A DNA stretch of 25,814 bases from Dehalococcoidia bacterium SM23_28_2. GTDB taxonomy: Bacteria; Chloroflexota; Dehalococcoidia; SM23-28-2. Within the stretch, counting starts at the first letter, position 1, and each line of letters opens with the position of its first letter. The notes beneath the pieces are model-generated. The model saw only the letters and a list, made by a program, of their open reading frames with translations. It searched no databases and was not told where the DNA came from. The position numbers were made by a program, and so were the translations under genes. The DNA lies in NCBI GenBank assembly GCA_001303545.1, contig LJUA01000006.1, forward strand, positions 1 to 25,814, read 5' to 3'. Shown piece after piece: positions 6,641 through 14,843 of the stretch.

Positions 6641-7750
6641 ATGATCCGCTACCTGTCGGCGCCCCGATTGAAGGAAGGCACCTGCCGGGGCTGCGGCAGG
6701 AGTTCGCTCCTTATCGCCGCCAACCTGGCGGTCTGCCTGGACTGCATCCGCCAGCAGCCGGGGAGGGTGCTGCCTCACCTGAAGGCCGTCCACGCTGAGG
6801 CGCGAAGGCAGTTCGGGCTGCCCGCCGAGCCGCCGCGGGCCGCCGAGGGTGTGCTCTGTACCTTCTGCGCTAACGAGTGCCGCCTCGGCGAAGGAGAGCT
6901 GGGCTACTGCGGCCTGCGCAGCAATCGTGGCGGCAAGCTCCAGCACCTAGGCGGGACGGCCGCCAGAGGCATCCTTGAGTGGTACTACGATCCCCTGCCG
7001 ACGAACTGCGTGGCCGAATGGGTCTGCGCCGAGAGGGATAGCCGCGGCTTCAAGAATCTGGCGGTGTTCTACGGCGCCTGCGGCTTCGACTGCCTGTTCT
7101 GCCAGAACTGGCACTATCGCACCCTGGCCCACCGCCTGGCACCGGCGATGAGCGCCCAGGAGCTGGCCGATTGCGCGGACGAGAGGACGGCCTGCATCTG
7201 CTACTTCGGCGGTGATCCCTCTCCCCAGATGGCTCACGCCATCGCCACCGCCCGCCTGGCCCTGCGTCAGCGGCGGACTCGACCGCTGCGCATCTGCTGG
7301 GAGACCAACGGCAGCATGTCGCCCGCTCTCCTGCGCCAGGTGGCCGCCCTGGCCATGGACTCAGGGGGCACCATCAAGTTCGACCTCAAGGCCTGGGACG
7401 AGAACCTTCACCTCGCGCTCTGCGGCCTGAGCAATGAGCGGACGCTGGAGAACTTTGCCTGGCTGGGAGGGCTCTTCGGCCAGCGGCCGGAGCCGCCCTT
7501 GCTGACCGCCAGCACCCTCATCGTGCCCGGCTATATAGATGCGCAGGAAGTGGGCGATATCGCCCGCTTCATCGCCTCCCTCGACCCGGCCATCCCCTAT
7601 AGCCTGCTGGCCTTCTACCCTCACTTCTTCATGGGCGACCTGCCCACCACCTCGCGCCGTCACGCCAGCGAGTGCTGGGAGGCAGCCAGGGCGGCGGGGC
7701 TAGTCAACGTCAAGATCGGCAACCTACACCTGCTGTCGGACCTGTACTAG
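6641..7750 (+). CDS. Radical SAM protein, PflA-like/AmmeMemoRadiSam type, with N-terminal cysteine motifs
   Basis: A 369-residue radical S-adenosylmethionine enzyme related to pyruvate-formate-lyase-activating-like proteins. The cluster motif is GACGFDCLFCQNW (C147, C151, C154). Upstream lie a zinc-ribbon-like pair (C15-C18, C32-C35) and CTFCANECRLGEGELGYCG (C73, C76, C80, C90), which is characteristic of this subfamily. Later GGDPSPQM, WETNGSM and IKFDLKAWDE are SAM-binding and barrel-strand motifs. The substrate is unknown; no glycyl-radical enzyme is in the window, so an activase role is not supported. ATG with GGGGGAG 5 bases upstream. Its TAG stop is shared through CTAG with the convergent methyltransferase gene, leaving no room for a terminator. 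Confidence 0.88.
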   Translation: MIRYLSAPRLKEGTCRGCGRSSLLIAANLAVCLDCIRQQPGRVLPHLKAVHAEARRQFGLPAEPPRAAEGVLCTFCANECRLGEGELGYCGLRSNRGGKLQHLGGTAARGILEWYYDPLPTNCVAEWVCAERDSRGFKNLAVFYGACGFDCLFCQNWHYRTLAHRLAPAMSAQELADCADERTACICYFGGDPSPQMAHAIATARLALRQRRTRPLRICWETNGSMSPALLRQVAALAMDSGGTIKFDLKAWDENLHLALCGLSNERTLENFAWLGGLFGQRPEPPLLTASTLIVPGYIDAQEVGDIARFIASLDPAIPYSLLAFYPHFFMGDLPTTSRRHASECWEAARAAGLVNVKIGNLHLLSDLY

Positions 7751-8949
7751 GGCTCGCTTTCCTCCAGGCCCTGCAGCTTCGGCTGGCCGACGCCCTTGGC
7801 CTGAATTAGCACCTTGATCCGGCCCAGGCCGGCGGTGTCGATCAGCTCGGTTACCGCCCGCCGACGCGCGTAGTACTCCTCCAGCGACAGCTCACTGTCG
7901 GCCTGGCGCTCCAGCCCGGCGGCGATGCCCAAGGCGGCCAGGAAGCGACCCTGGCTGGTGATGCCCAGCGGCTCCAGGCCCTGCTCTCGCCCCGCCTGGA
8001 TGAGGCTGGTGAAGTCAACGTGGCTGGTCATGTCCTGATGGCCCAGGCGGGCATAGGGGTCCGTGCTGGGGTTGTGGCGATGGAAGCAGAGGAAGGTGCC
8101 GTCCCTGCGCCAGGGGGCATACAGCTCCTCAGCCGGATAGCCGTAGTCGAAGCCGAGGACGAAGCCTCGGCCGAGGGCCCTGCCCACCGCCTTCATCCAC
8201 TCCAGGGCCTCCAGGTTCACCTCCGCCGAGCAGCCCTCGCCCGGCAGGAGGCCGAGGCGGTCGAAGTACTCCTGGAGCAAGGGTGTGGAAGGAGGGCCAA
8301 GGCTCTCCATGAAGCGCTCCTCCTGCCACTCCACGTACAGCTCGTGCAGCTGGCCATCGCGAACCGCCACTCGGTGGACGGGGAAGCTGTCGATCAGCTC
8401 ATTGCTGAGGAAGCAGCCGCGGACGCTCTCCGGCGCGGTGTCTTCCAAGGACGGTAGCCAGGAAACCCCCGCCAGGGAGGGATCGACCTGACGCAGAAGG
8501 CGCCGCTGGTTCTCCACCAGCCACTCATTCACTTCGATCAGGCGGTATTCGAGCGCCTGGAAGAACTCGGGCGCTCGCCGGCTTGCCCAGGCCAGGATGT
8601 CGCGGGCCAGAAGGCCGCTGCCCGCCCCCATCTCCACGATGGTGAACGGCTGGGGCTCGCCCATCGCTTGCCACATCTGGCGGATCTGCTTGGCCACCAG
8701 GGAGCCGAAGATGGGGTTTACCTCCGGGCTGGTGAGGTAGTCGCCGTGGCGGCCCATGCGCTGGCGTGGCGATGAGTAGTAGCCGTGCTGAGGGTGGTAG
8801 AGGGCGATGGCCATGAACTGGCGAAAGGGAATGCGGCCCTCCGCCGCGACCCGCTCTCTGATGGCCGCCTTCAGCTCTTCATTCTCGGTGGCCGACGCGA
8901 ACTCGTTCTCGTATGGGCGCAAGCTCTTCCTCCCGGGCAGAGCGATCAT
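7747..8949 (-). CDS. MidA/NDUFAF7-family SAM-dependent methyltransferase
   Basis: A 400-residue class I methyltransferase of the DUF185 family. Motifs: IPFRQFMAIALYHPQHGYYS at the start, GRHGDYLTSPEVNPIFG, the SAM site VEMGAGSGLLARDIL, CFLSNELIDSFPVHRV and FVLGFDYGYP, all typical. In eukaryotes NDUFAF7 dimethylates an arginine of the 49-kDa subunit of complex I (NuoD homologue) and is needed for assembly; the nearby nuo genes fit, although bacterial substrates are less certain. Start choice: ATG at 8949 has no clear ribosome site, while TTG at 8922 has GGAGG 6 bases upstream and may be the real start. The stop overlaps the convergent radical SAM gene through CTAG. Confidence 0.88.
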   Translation of the reverse strand: MIALPGRKSLRPYENEFASATENEELKAAIRERVAAEGRIPFRQFMAIALYHPQHGYYSSPRQRMGRHGDYLTSPEVNPIFGSLVAKQIRQMWQAMGEPQPFTIVEMGAGSGLLARDILAWASRRAPEFFQALEYRLIEVNEWLVENQRRLLRQVDPSLAGVSWLPSLEDTAPESVRGCFLSNELIDSFPVHRVAVRDGQLHELYVEWQEERFMESLGPPSTPLLQEYFDRLGLLPGEGCSAEVNLEALEWMKAVGRALGRGFVLGFDYGYPAEELYAPWRRDGTFLCFHRHNPSTDPYARLGHQDMTSHVDFTSLIQAGREQGLEPLGITSQGRFLAALGIAAGLERQADSELSLEEYYARRRAVTELIDTAGLGRIKVLIQAKGVGQPKLQGLEESEP

Positions 8950-8982
8950 ATCGCAGGGCGATGGCTCCCGCCAGGCGAGCGG

Positions 8983-9011
8983 TTGAGGCCCACATTGGGG
9001 GCTGATACGAT
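8983..9011 (+). promoter_or_regulatory. Promoter of the DHA2 exporter gene
   Basis: TTGAGG (8983-8988), a 17-base spacer ending in TGA, and TACGAT (9006-9011): a -35 with an extended -10. Transcription would start near 9018, giving a leader of about 60 bases. Confidence 0.55.
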
Positions 9012-9077
9012 GGTTGTGTTGTCGAAAGAGGTTTTGCGAGGGCAGCCGAGGGCGTTGAGGGAGGCGAGATCCAAGGC

Positions 9078-10817
9078 ATGACCCAGATGCAGAGCATCTC
9101 TCAGATGGGCACCCGAACCAAGATGCTGGTCATGGCGGGCACGCTGCTGGGCCTGTTCACTGCGGCCATGGACCAGACGATAGTGGGCACGGCCATGCCC
9201 AGGGTGGTGGCCCATCTGGGCGGCTACGAGCACTACAGCTGGGTGTTCACCGGCTTCATGGTCGTATCCACCACGGCCGTGCCCATCGTCGGCAAGCTCA
9301 CCGATATGTACGGCCGTAAGTTCTTCTTCCTGGGGGGAATCGCCGTAATGATGCTCGGCTCGGCTCTCTGCGGCATGTCCCAGAGCATGATGCAGCTCAT
9401 CGCCTTCCGCGCCATCCAGGGCCTGGGAGCGGGCACGATCATGGCCACCGCCTTCGCAATCATCGGCGATGTCTTCCCGCCGGCGCAGCGGGCCCGCTGG
9501 GCTGGGCTCATGAGTGGCGTGTTTGCCGCCGCCAGCGTGGCAGGGCCTCTTATCGGCGGCTACATCACCGACAACCTGAACTGGCGATGGGTGTTCTATG
9601 TGAACCTGCCCCTGGGTGCAGTGGCCATGTCCGTCTTCTTCTCGGTGATGCCTTCCGTGCGATCTCGGCTGAGGCACCAGTTGGACTATTGGGGTGTGAC
9701 GATGCTCGTCCTGGCTGTCGTGCCCCTGCTGCTGGCCTTCTCCTGGGCCAACGAGCAGTACCCCTGGCTTTCGGTCCAGATCATAGGCCTGCTGACCTTC
9801 GCAGCCCTGGCTGGCCTGATCTTCGCTGCTGTGGAGATGCGGGCCGCGGAGCCCATTTTGCCTCCTGCCCTGTTCCGCCATCCCATCTTCTTGGTGTCCG
9901 CTGTTGTCACCTTCCTGACCGCTATGGGCATGTACGGCAGCGTCGTCTATCTTCCCCTGTTCGTCCAGGGAGTCATCGGCTCCTCGGCCACCAACTCTGG
10001 CCTGGTGATCATGCCCATGATGCTAAGCCTCTCTATCACCGCTGCCATCGTGGGGCAGGTCCTGGGTCGCTGGGGACGCTATCGCATCATCGCCGTGGCG
10101 GGGCTGGCGGTGATGACTGGCGGCATGTTTCTCATGTCACGCATGGACGTTACTTCCACCAACGCCATCGCTACCCGCAACATGGTCGTCGTGGGCATAG
10201 GCCTGGGGGCGATCATGCCCATCTTTGTCTTGGTGGTTCAGAATGCGCTTCCCTATCGAATGCTGGGCGTCTCTACCGCCGCCATCCAGTTCTTCCGCTC
10301 CGTGGGTGGCACCATGGGAGTGGCCATCATGGGCTCGATGGTCAACACCACCTTCTCGGCGGAGCTGACGGCCCAGACGCCAGCCCAGGTCCGGGAATCG
10401 ACGCCTCCTGACCTTCTTCAACGCCTCCAGGATCCCCAGGCGCTCCTCAACGCAGACCTGCTGACGGGATTGCGGGACGGCTTCGCAGGCCTGGGCGAGC
10501 AAGGACTAGTGTTGTTCGATCAGGTTATGCTGGCCACCCGCACGGCCTTGAGCATGGCCATAGCCGACGCCTTTCTCCTGGGCATGGGGATATCGCTGGC
10601 CGCGCTCCTGGTGTCTGTCTTCCTGAAGGAGATACCCCTGGCCAAGACCTGGGCCGTGCCGGAGGCAACGACCGTTGGCGCGGTGCCCGACGACTCGGGT
10701 CTACGGCCCGTCGCCGGCAGTTCGGCGGCGCTGGTTGACCCGCAGCCGACGGGCGGGGACGAGTCGGTTGACGACGGCCCAGACCCTGACGAGCTTTCGC
10801 CTGACTCCGGTCGCTAG
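9078..10817 (+). CDS. DHA2-family (EmrB/QacA-type, 14-helix) MFS multidrug exporter
   Basis: A 579-residue integral membrane protein, likely a proton-driven drug exporter. It has the family's helix 1 motif in the form AAMDQTIVGTAMPRV, motif A GKLTDMYGRK in the first cytoplasmic loop, RAIQGLGAG in helix 4, and motif C VAGPLIGGYI in helix 5. Hydrophobic stretches continue to about residue 525, consistent with 14 helices; the last 50 residues are hydrophilic and acidic. No membrane-fusion partner is adjacent. The ATG at 9078 has AAGG very close and GGAGG about 14 bases away, so the in-frame ATG at 9087 is an alternative. The transported compounds cannot be read from sequence. Confidence 0.9.
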   Translation: MTQMQSISQMGTRTKMLVMAGTLLGLFTAAMDQTIVGTAMPRVVAHLGGYEHYSWVFTGFMVVSTTAVPIVGKLTDMYGRKFFFLGGIAVMMLGSALCGMSQSMMQLIAFRAIQGLGAGTIMATAFAIIGDVFPPAQRARWAGLMSGVFAAASVAGPLIGGYITDNLNWRWVFYVNLPLGAVAMSVFFSVMPSVRSRLRHQLDYWGVTMLVLAVVPLLLAFSWANEQYPWLSVQIIGLLTFAALAGLIFAAVEMRAAEPILPPALFRHPIFLVSAVVTFLTAMGMYGSVVYLPLFVQGVIGSSATNSGLVIMPMMLSLSITAAIVGQVLGRWGRYRIIAVAGLAVMTGGMFLMSRMDVTSTNAIATRNMVVVGIGLGAIMPIFVLVVQNALPYRMLGVSTAAIQFFRSVGGTMGVAIMGSMVNTTFSAELTAQTPAQVRESTPPDLLQRLQDPQALLNADLLTGLRDGFAGLGEQGLVLFDQVMLATRTALSMAIADAFLLGMGISLAALLVSVFLKEIPLAKTWAVPEATTVGAVPDDSGLRPVAGSSAALVDPQPTGGDESVDDGPDPDELSPDSGR

Positions 10818-10852
10818 GGCAACGGCGAACCGGTTACCCCATCGCCCTGTTC

Positions 10853-10881
10853 TTGACACTAAGCTGTGCCTATCGCATGAT
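10853..10881 (+). promoter_or_regulatory. Promoter of the modE-like regulator (and possibly tupABC)
   Basis: A perfect TTGACA (10853-10858), 17-base spacer, and CATGAT (10876-10881). Transcription would start near 10888, which rules against GTG 10890 as translation start and supports GTG 10935. Confidence 0.6.
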
Positions 10882-10934
10882 GTCGGTGCGTGCCCGGTCA
10901 GCGGAGCACGCAGTTCTTTAACGGAGGCATTGGC

Positions 10935-11273
10935 GTGCAGCCCCGGGTCAAGCTGTGGGTAGAGAAGGACGGCCTGTTGGTGTTCAGCGACTACCGAGCG
11001 GAGCTTCTCAACCATATCGCCAGGACGGGCTCCATCAGGGGAGGCGCGGAGCGGATGGGGCTCTCCTACCGGCGGGCGTGGGGGAAGATCAAGGAGATCG
11101 AGCACAACCTGGGGGTGCGACTGGTGCAGAGCGAGGCGGGCGGAGTCGGCGGCGGCCGAACCAGGCTGACTGCCGAGGCTGAGGAACTCCTGGCGCGCTA
11201 TCGAGCGTTCCGGGCGGCGGCCGAGTCGGACGTCAGCCGGGATTTCGCTGAGGCGTTCGGCAGAGGCGGGTAA
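10935..11273 (+). CDS. Single-domain ModE-type winged-helix regulator
   Basis: A 112-residue DNA-binding protein matching the N-terminal winged helix of ModE: LLNHIARTGSIRGGAERMGLSYRRAWGKIKEIE followed by a glycine-rich wing (GGVGGGRTRLTAEAEELL). It lacks the C-terminal molybdate-binding Mop/TOBE domains of E. coli ModE, so metal sensing must involve a partner or another mechanism. I chose GTG 10935, which has GGAGG 7 bases upstream; the longer frame from GTG 10890 would begin at the predicted transcription start. It sits directly upstream of tupABC and next to a ModE-like palindrome, so regulation of tungstate uptake and of itself is a reasonable inference. It may repress, as E. coli ModE does on modABC. 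Confidence 0.82.
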   Translation: MQPRVKLWVEKDGLLVFSDYRAELLNHIARTGSIRGGAERMGLSYRRAWGKIKEIEHNLGVRLVQSEAGGVGGGRTRLTAEAEELLARYRAFRAAAESDVSRDFAEAFGRGG

Positions 11274-11287
11274 TTTTTTTGCAGGAT

Positions 11288-11311
11288 CGTTATGCTGATT
11301 GCAGCATAGCG
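11288..11311. promoter_or_regulatory. ModE-like operator upstream of tupA
   Basis: A 24-base palindrome of the form CGTTAT-N12-ATAGCG with inner arms TATGCTG and CAGCATA around ATTG. Half-sites and spacing equal those of the E. coli modA operator (CGTTAT-N12-ATAACG) except for one base. It lies 14 bases past the regulator stop and 24 bases before the tupA ATG. As RNA it could also form a 10-pair hairpin. Confidence 0.7.
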
Positions 11312-11335
11312 CATCGCGAAAGGAGGTCGCATAGA

Positions 11336-12292
11336 ATGAGACGCTGGATATGGACAGGACTGCTAGCAGTTCTGGCAATCCTCGCAATGGTGGTGGTCGT
11401 GGGCTGCGGCGAGGAGGAAGAGACGGCCACCCAGACGCCGTTGGCCCAGGCAACCCCGGTGGTGACCCAGACGCCGCAGGCGGAGGCGACCGCGACGGCC
11501 ACGCCTGTGGAGCGTGGGCCAAAAGAGGTTATCCTGGCGACCACCACCAGCACGCAGGACAGTGGGCTGCTTGACGTCCTCGAGCCGCTCTTCGAGGACG
11601 AGACGGACTATAACCTGAAGATCATCGCCGTGGGCACCGGTCAGGCCCTGGCCATGGGCGAGCGGGGCGACGCCGACGTGCTGCTGGTGCACGCGCCCAG
11701 CTCCGAGATGAAGCTCATCGACAGCGGAGCAGCGATCAACCGCCAACTGGTGATGCACAACGATTTCATCATCGTCGGCTCTCAGGATGACCCCGCGGAC
11801 ATCGAGGGCATGACATCTGCCGACGATGCCTTCGCCGCCATCTACGACAGCGAGGCGACCTTCGTCAGCCGCGGCGACGACTCGGGCACTCACAAGAAGG
11901 AGATGGAGATCTGGCAGAAAGCGGGGCTGGATCCGGAAGGCCAATCCTGGTACGAGCAGAGCGGCCAGGGCATGGGGGCAACCCTTCAGATCGCCAACCA
12001 GAAGGATGCCTACATCCTCACCGACCGCGGCACTTACCTGGCGCAGAGCGAGAACCTGGATCTGGTCGTGCTCGTTGAGGGCGACCCGATTTTCTTCAAC
12101 GTGTATCATGTCATGCAGGTGAACCCGGAGGGCTTCGACCTAGTGAACGGCCCGGGTGGCGCTGCCTTTGTGGACTTCATGATCTCGGACGAGGTGCAGG
12201 CGATCATCGAGGATTTCGGAGTTGACAAGTTCGGCCAGCCCCTATTCATTCCCGATGCTGGCAAAGACGAGTCGGAGTTGGCCCCGAGCTAG
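11336..12292 (+). CDS. tupA: Tungstate ABC transporter substrate-binding lipoprotein
   Basis: An extracytoplasmic oxyanion-binding protein of 318 residues. It has a lipoprotein signal: MRRW, a hydrophobic core, and lipobox VVGC with lipidated C24, then a Glu cluster and a Thr/Pro/Ala-rich linker to about residue 60. The mature domain starts with LATTTSTQDSGLLDVL, the TupA hallmark that distinguishes it from ModA, and includes SRGDDSGTHKKE, which also contacts the anion in the family. ATG 11336 has AGGAGG at 9 bases; the frame is open further upstream, but a longer start would put about 19 residues in front of the signal peptide and cross the operator. First gene of tupA-tupB-tupC. Confidence 0.93.
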   Translation: MRRWIWTGLLAVLAILAMVVVVGCGEEEETATQTPLAQATPVVTQTPQAEATATATPVERGPKEVILATTTSTQDSGLLDVLEPLFEDETDYNLKIIAVGTGQALAMGERGDADVLLVHAPSSEMKLIDSGAAINRQLVMHNDFIIVGSQDDPADIEGMTSADDAFAAIYDSEATFVSRGDDSGTHKKEMEIWQKAGLDPEGQSWYEQSGQGMGATLQIANQKDAYILTDRGTYLAQSENLDLVVLVEGDPIFFNVYHVMQVNPEGFDLVNGPGGAAFVDFMISDEVQAIIEDFGVDKFGQPLFIPDAGKDESELAPS

Positions 12293-12310
12293 CCGACGGG
12301 AGGTGCGGCC

Positions 12311-13009
12311 GTGGACCTCATATTGGATGGAATACGAGAAGCCTTTCGGATCATGGCCAGCGGCGACTACTCGGTGTGGGAGATCGCCCTTCGCTCTGTG
12401 ATCGTGTCCGGTACGGCCACGGCGATCGCCCTTCTGTTCGGCATCGCCGTGGGGGCCACACTGGCCTTCAATGAGTTCCCCGGCCGCAACCTCGCCTTCA
12501 GCCTGGTGAACACCGGCATGGGCCTGCCGCCGGTGGTCGTCGGCCTCATGGTGGCGATCGTGCTCTGGCGAAGCGGGCCGCTCGGCGATTTTCGGCTGAT
12601 CTACACACCCACGGCGATGATCGTCGCTCAGACCGTCATCGCCGCGCCGATCGTCACCGGCTTCACGGCGGCGGCCCTGCGCAACCTCCATCCGCAGCTA
12701 AGGAGCCAGCTATATGGTTTGGGCGCCTCGCGCCTCCAGATGCTATGGTTGGTTCTGTGGGAAACGAAGCTGCCGCTGCTGGCGGCGGTGATGGCCGGCT
12801 TCGGAGGGGCCATCTCTGAGATCGGCGCGTCGATCATGGTCGGCGGCAACCTGGCGGGGGAGACGCGGATACTGACCACGGCGGTGGTGCTGGAGGTCAG
12901 CAGGGGCCAGTTCGCGCCGGCGATCGCTCTCTCCCTCATCCTTCTGACCCTGATCTTCATCGTGAACCTGATCCTGACCACCGTCCAGCAGCAGGAGCGA
13001 CGGTCGTGA
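12311..13009 (+). CDS. tupB: Tungstate ABC transporter permease
   Basis: A 232-residue inner membrane permease with about six hydrophobic segments. The region LYGLGASRLQMLWLVLWETK and the following GFGGAISEIGASIMVGGN form the EAA-type coupling loop and adjacent helix, as in TupB. GTG start with GGGAGG 7 bases upstream, 18 bases after the tupA stop. Its TGA overlaps the GTG of tupC by four bases (GTGA), so translation of the two is probably coupled. Length fits TupB (about 230 residues). Confidence 0.92.
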   Translation: MDLILDGIREAFRIMASGDYSVWEIALRSVIVSGTATAIALLFGIAVGATLAFNEFPGRNLAFSLVNTGMGLPPVVVGLMVAIVLWRSGPLGDFRLIYTPTAMIVAQTVIAAPIVTGFTAAALRNLHPQLRSQLYGLGASRLQMLWLVLWETKLPLLAAVMAGFGGAISEIGASIMVGGNLAGETRILTTAVVLEVSRGQFAPAIALSLILLTLIFIVNLILTTVQQQERRS

Positions 13010-14097
13010 GCCAGCCCAAGCTCTCCCTGGAGGACGTCCGGGTGCGGCTCGGCAAGGCCGAGCTCATCAGAGTGCCCCACCTGGATGTCCTGGAAGGGGA
13101 GGTGCTGGTGATTGTCGGCCCCAACGGGGCGGGCAAGAGCATCCTCTTGGAGTCGCTGGCCCTGCTGCACAGGCCGAGGCAGGGCCGAGTGCTCTTCGAG
13201 GGGCAGCCGGTGGACGGCCGCGAGCTGGCCCTGCGGCGTCGTATGGCGGTGGTGTTTCAGGACCCGTTGCCTCTCCGCCGCTCGGTGGCGGACAACGTCG
13301 CCCTGGGCCTGACGCTGCGGGGAGTGCCTCGCTCGGTTCGCCGGCAGAGGGCCGCCCACTGGATGCGCCGCTTCGGCATAGCCCACTTGGCCAGGCGCTC
13401 CGCCATGACCCTGTCGGGCGGTGAGGCCCAGCGCACGAACCTGGCCCGCGCCTTCGCTCTCGAGCCGGAGGTGCTGCTGCTCGATGAGCCCTTCAGCGCC
13501 CTCGACCCGCCCACGCGGGAGGACCTCCTCGATGACCTATCGGTGGCCCTGCGGGAGACCGGTGTGACCACCGTCTTCGTGACCCACGACCGTGCGGAGG
13601 CCCTGCGCCTGGGCGACCGGGTGGCGGTGATGATGGGCGGCAGCATACGCCAGGTGGGTACGGCGGCGGAGGTATTTGCTGCGCCGGCGGACGAGGAGGT
13701 GGCGGCCTTCGTGGGCGTGGAGACCATCGTCGGCGGACGAGTCCAGTCTCTGGCCGATGGCCTGGCGACGATCGACGTGGGCGATGCGGTCGTCCAGGCG
13801 ATGGTGCCCGATCTCGACTATGGCAGCGAGGTGCTGGTCTGCCTGCGGCCGGAGGATGTGGTCTTGGAGCTCGCCGGGCTCGACAGCCATCGCACCAGCG
13901 CCCGCAATCACCTGCGGGGGACCGTCCGCCGGCTGACGACGGTCGGCGGCCAGGTGCGGGTGGTGCTCGACTGCGGCTTCACCCTGGTGGCCTTCATCAC
14001 CAAGCGATCGCTGGAGGAGATGAACCTGAAGGTGGGCGATGAGGTTGTGGCCTCCTTCAAGGCCACTGCCGTGCACGTGATACCGCGTGGAACCTAG
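13006..14097 (+). CDS. tupC: Tungstate ABC transporter ATP-binding protein with C-terminal TOBE domain
   Basis: A 363-residue ATPase that energises tungstate import. It has Walker A GPNGAGKS (38-45), Q-loop Q85, signature LSGGEAQ (136-142), Walker B LLLDEP (157-162) and H-loop H194 in VTHDRAEA. After about residue 230 there is a regulatory extension; the last 70 residues (RGTVRRLTTVGGQVRVVLDCG onward) read as a TOBE/Mop-type domain that may bind the oxyanion and mediate feedback inhibition, as in ModC. Many TupC proteins lack this extension and are nearer 240 residues, so the architecture is ModC-like. GTG start overlaps tupB; the stop shares CTAG with the convergent phosphodiesterase gene. 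Confidence 0.9.
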   Translation: MSQPKLSLEDVRVRLGKAELIRVPHLDVLEGEVLVIVGPNGAGKSILLESLALLHRPRQGRVLFEGQPVDGRELALRRRMAVVFQDPLPLRRSVADNVALGLTLRGVPRSVRRQRAAHWMRRFGIAHLARRSAMTLSGGEAQRTNLARAFALEPEVLLLDEPFSALDPPTREDLLDDLSVALRETGVTTVFVTHDRAEALRLGDRVAVMMGGSIRQVGTAAEVFAAPADEEVAAFVGVETIVGGRVQSLADGLATIDVGDAVVQAMVPDLDYGSEVLVCLRPEDVVLELAGLDSHRTSARNHLRGTVRRLTTVGGQVRVVLDCGFTLVAFITKRSLEEMNLKVGDEVVASFKATAVHVIPRGT

Positions 14098-14840
14098 GCC
14101 TGACGCTCCTGGCGTGGGCTGTCGCTCAGGAGCCCCAGCATCTCTAGGCTATTGCTGATGATGCCGTCCACGCCCAGCTCCAGCAGCTCCTGGGCCCGCT
14201 GGAGGTCGTCTATCGTCCAGGCGTAAATGGCCATCCCCAGGCCCTTGAACCGTTCGATCAGAGGCCGTTCTATGATCGAATGGTTCAGGCAGACCCCGCG
14301 TATGGGCTCGCCTTCCAGAATCGCCTGGAAGGTCTTCAGTTGCTCGTTGTTGTCGATGGAGTGGTGAACCTTCAGGTGGGGGGCGGCTGCCCGCAGGTGC
14401 TCTAGGAGAGGCCAGTTCTGACCGCAGAAGGTTGCCTGCTCCTCCATGTCCATCCGCCCGAGCAGTTCCGCCAGCGCCCGGGCCAGGCCCTCTTCTCGGC
14501 TTCCATATTTCCCCTTGAGGTCCAGAAGTAGGCCTCGCTTGCCCTTGGCCCTGGCTAGGACTTCTTCCAGGGCCAGCGACTTGCCCACCAGCGCGATGTA
14601 CCACCTGCTCAGAACGAGCCGCCACTTGTGGTCACGTCCGATGTTCAAGGAGCTCTTCTCATCGATAAGGAGCGGCAGGGGCAACGGCTTGCGCTCATGG
14701 CGGACGACTATCTTGCCGCCCTGGAACCGCACGTCGGTCTCGACGAGGTCCACCGGCCCCTCGAGGGCGCGGGGCAACCGCCGAAGGCTGTTGCCAAAGC
14801 CGTGGGCGATGCGCACTGGCCTGTTGCTTGCGGATGCCAT
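14094..14840 (-). CDS. Glycerophosphodiester phosphodiesterase-like (GDPD) protein
   Basis: A 248-residue TIM-barrel protein of the GDPD family, which hydrolyses glycerophosphodiesters to glycerol-3-phosphate and an alcohol. H13 in RIAHGFGNS, E34/D36 in LVETDVR, H48 in VVRHE, LLLDLKGK and C-terminal AIYAWTIDDLQRAQELLELG match the barrel. The usual His-Arg pair at the first strand is His-Gly here (H13-G14), and the PENT motif is reduced to GNS, so it is a divergent member and its activity needs testing. ATG start three bases after the stop of the upstream hydrolase gene, with no strong ribosome site, suggesting coupling. Its TAG stop is shared through CTAG with tupC. Confidence 0.78.
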   Translation of the reverse strand: MASASNRPVRIAHGFGNSLRRLPRALEGPVDLVETDVRFQGGKIVVRHERKPLPLPLLIDEKSSLNIGRDHKWRLVLSRWYIALVGKSLALEEVLARAKGKRGLLLDLKGKYGSREEGLARALAELLGRMDMEEQATFCGQNWPLLEHLRAAAPHLKVHHSIDNNEQLKTFQAILEGEPIRGVCLNHSIIERPLIERFKGLGMAIYAWTIDDLQRAQELLELGVDGIISNSLEMLGLLSDSPRQERQA

Positions 14841-14843
14841 GCT

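Noticed and set aside
6503..6946. 147-residue minus-strand frame across the radical SAM gene start
   Set aside because: Overlaps the strongly supported radical SAM N-terminus and has no motif or ribosome site.
8946..9881. 311-residue minus-strand open frame opposite the exporter
   Set aside because: His- and Gln-rich composition typical of an antisense shadow; the exporter on the plus strand has all family motifs.
10818..10850. AACCGGTT palindrome and flanking AGGGC/GCCCT after the exporter as a terminator
   Set aside because: Pairing is interrupted and no T-run follows; support is too weak.
11274..11280. Run of seven T right after the regulator stop, as a possible terminator
   Set aside because: No GC-rich stem precedes it; the palindrome that follows matches an operator rather than a terminator.
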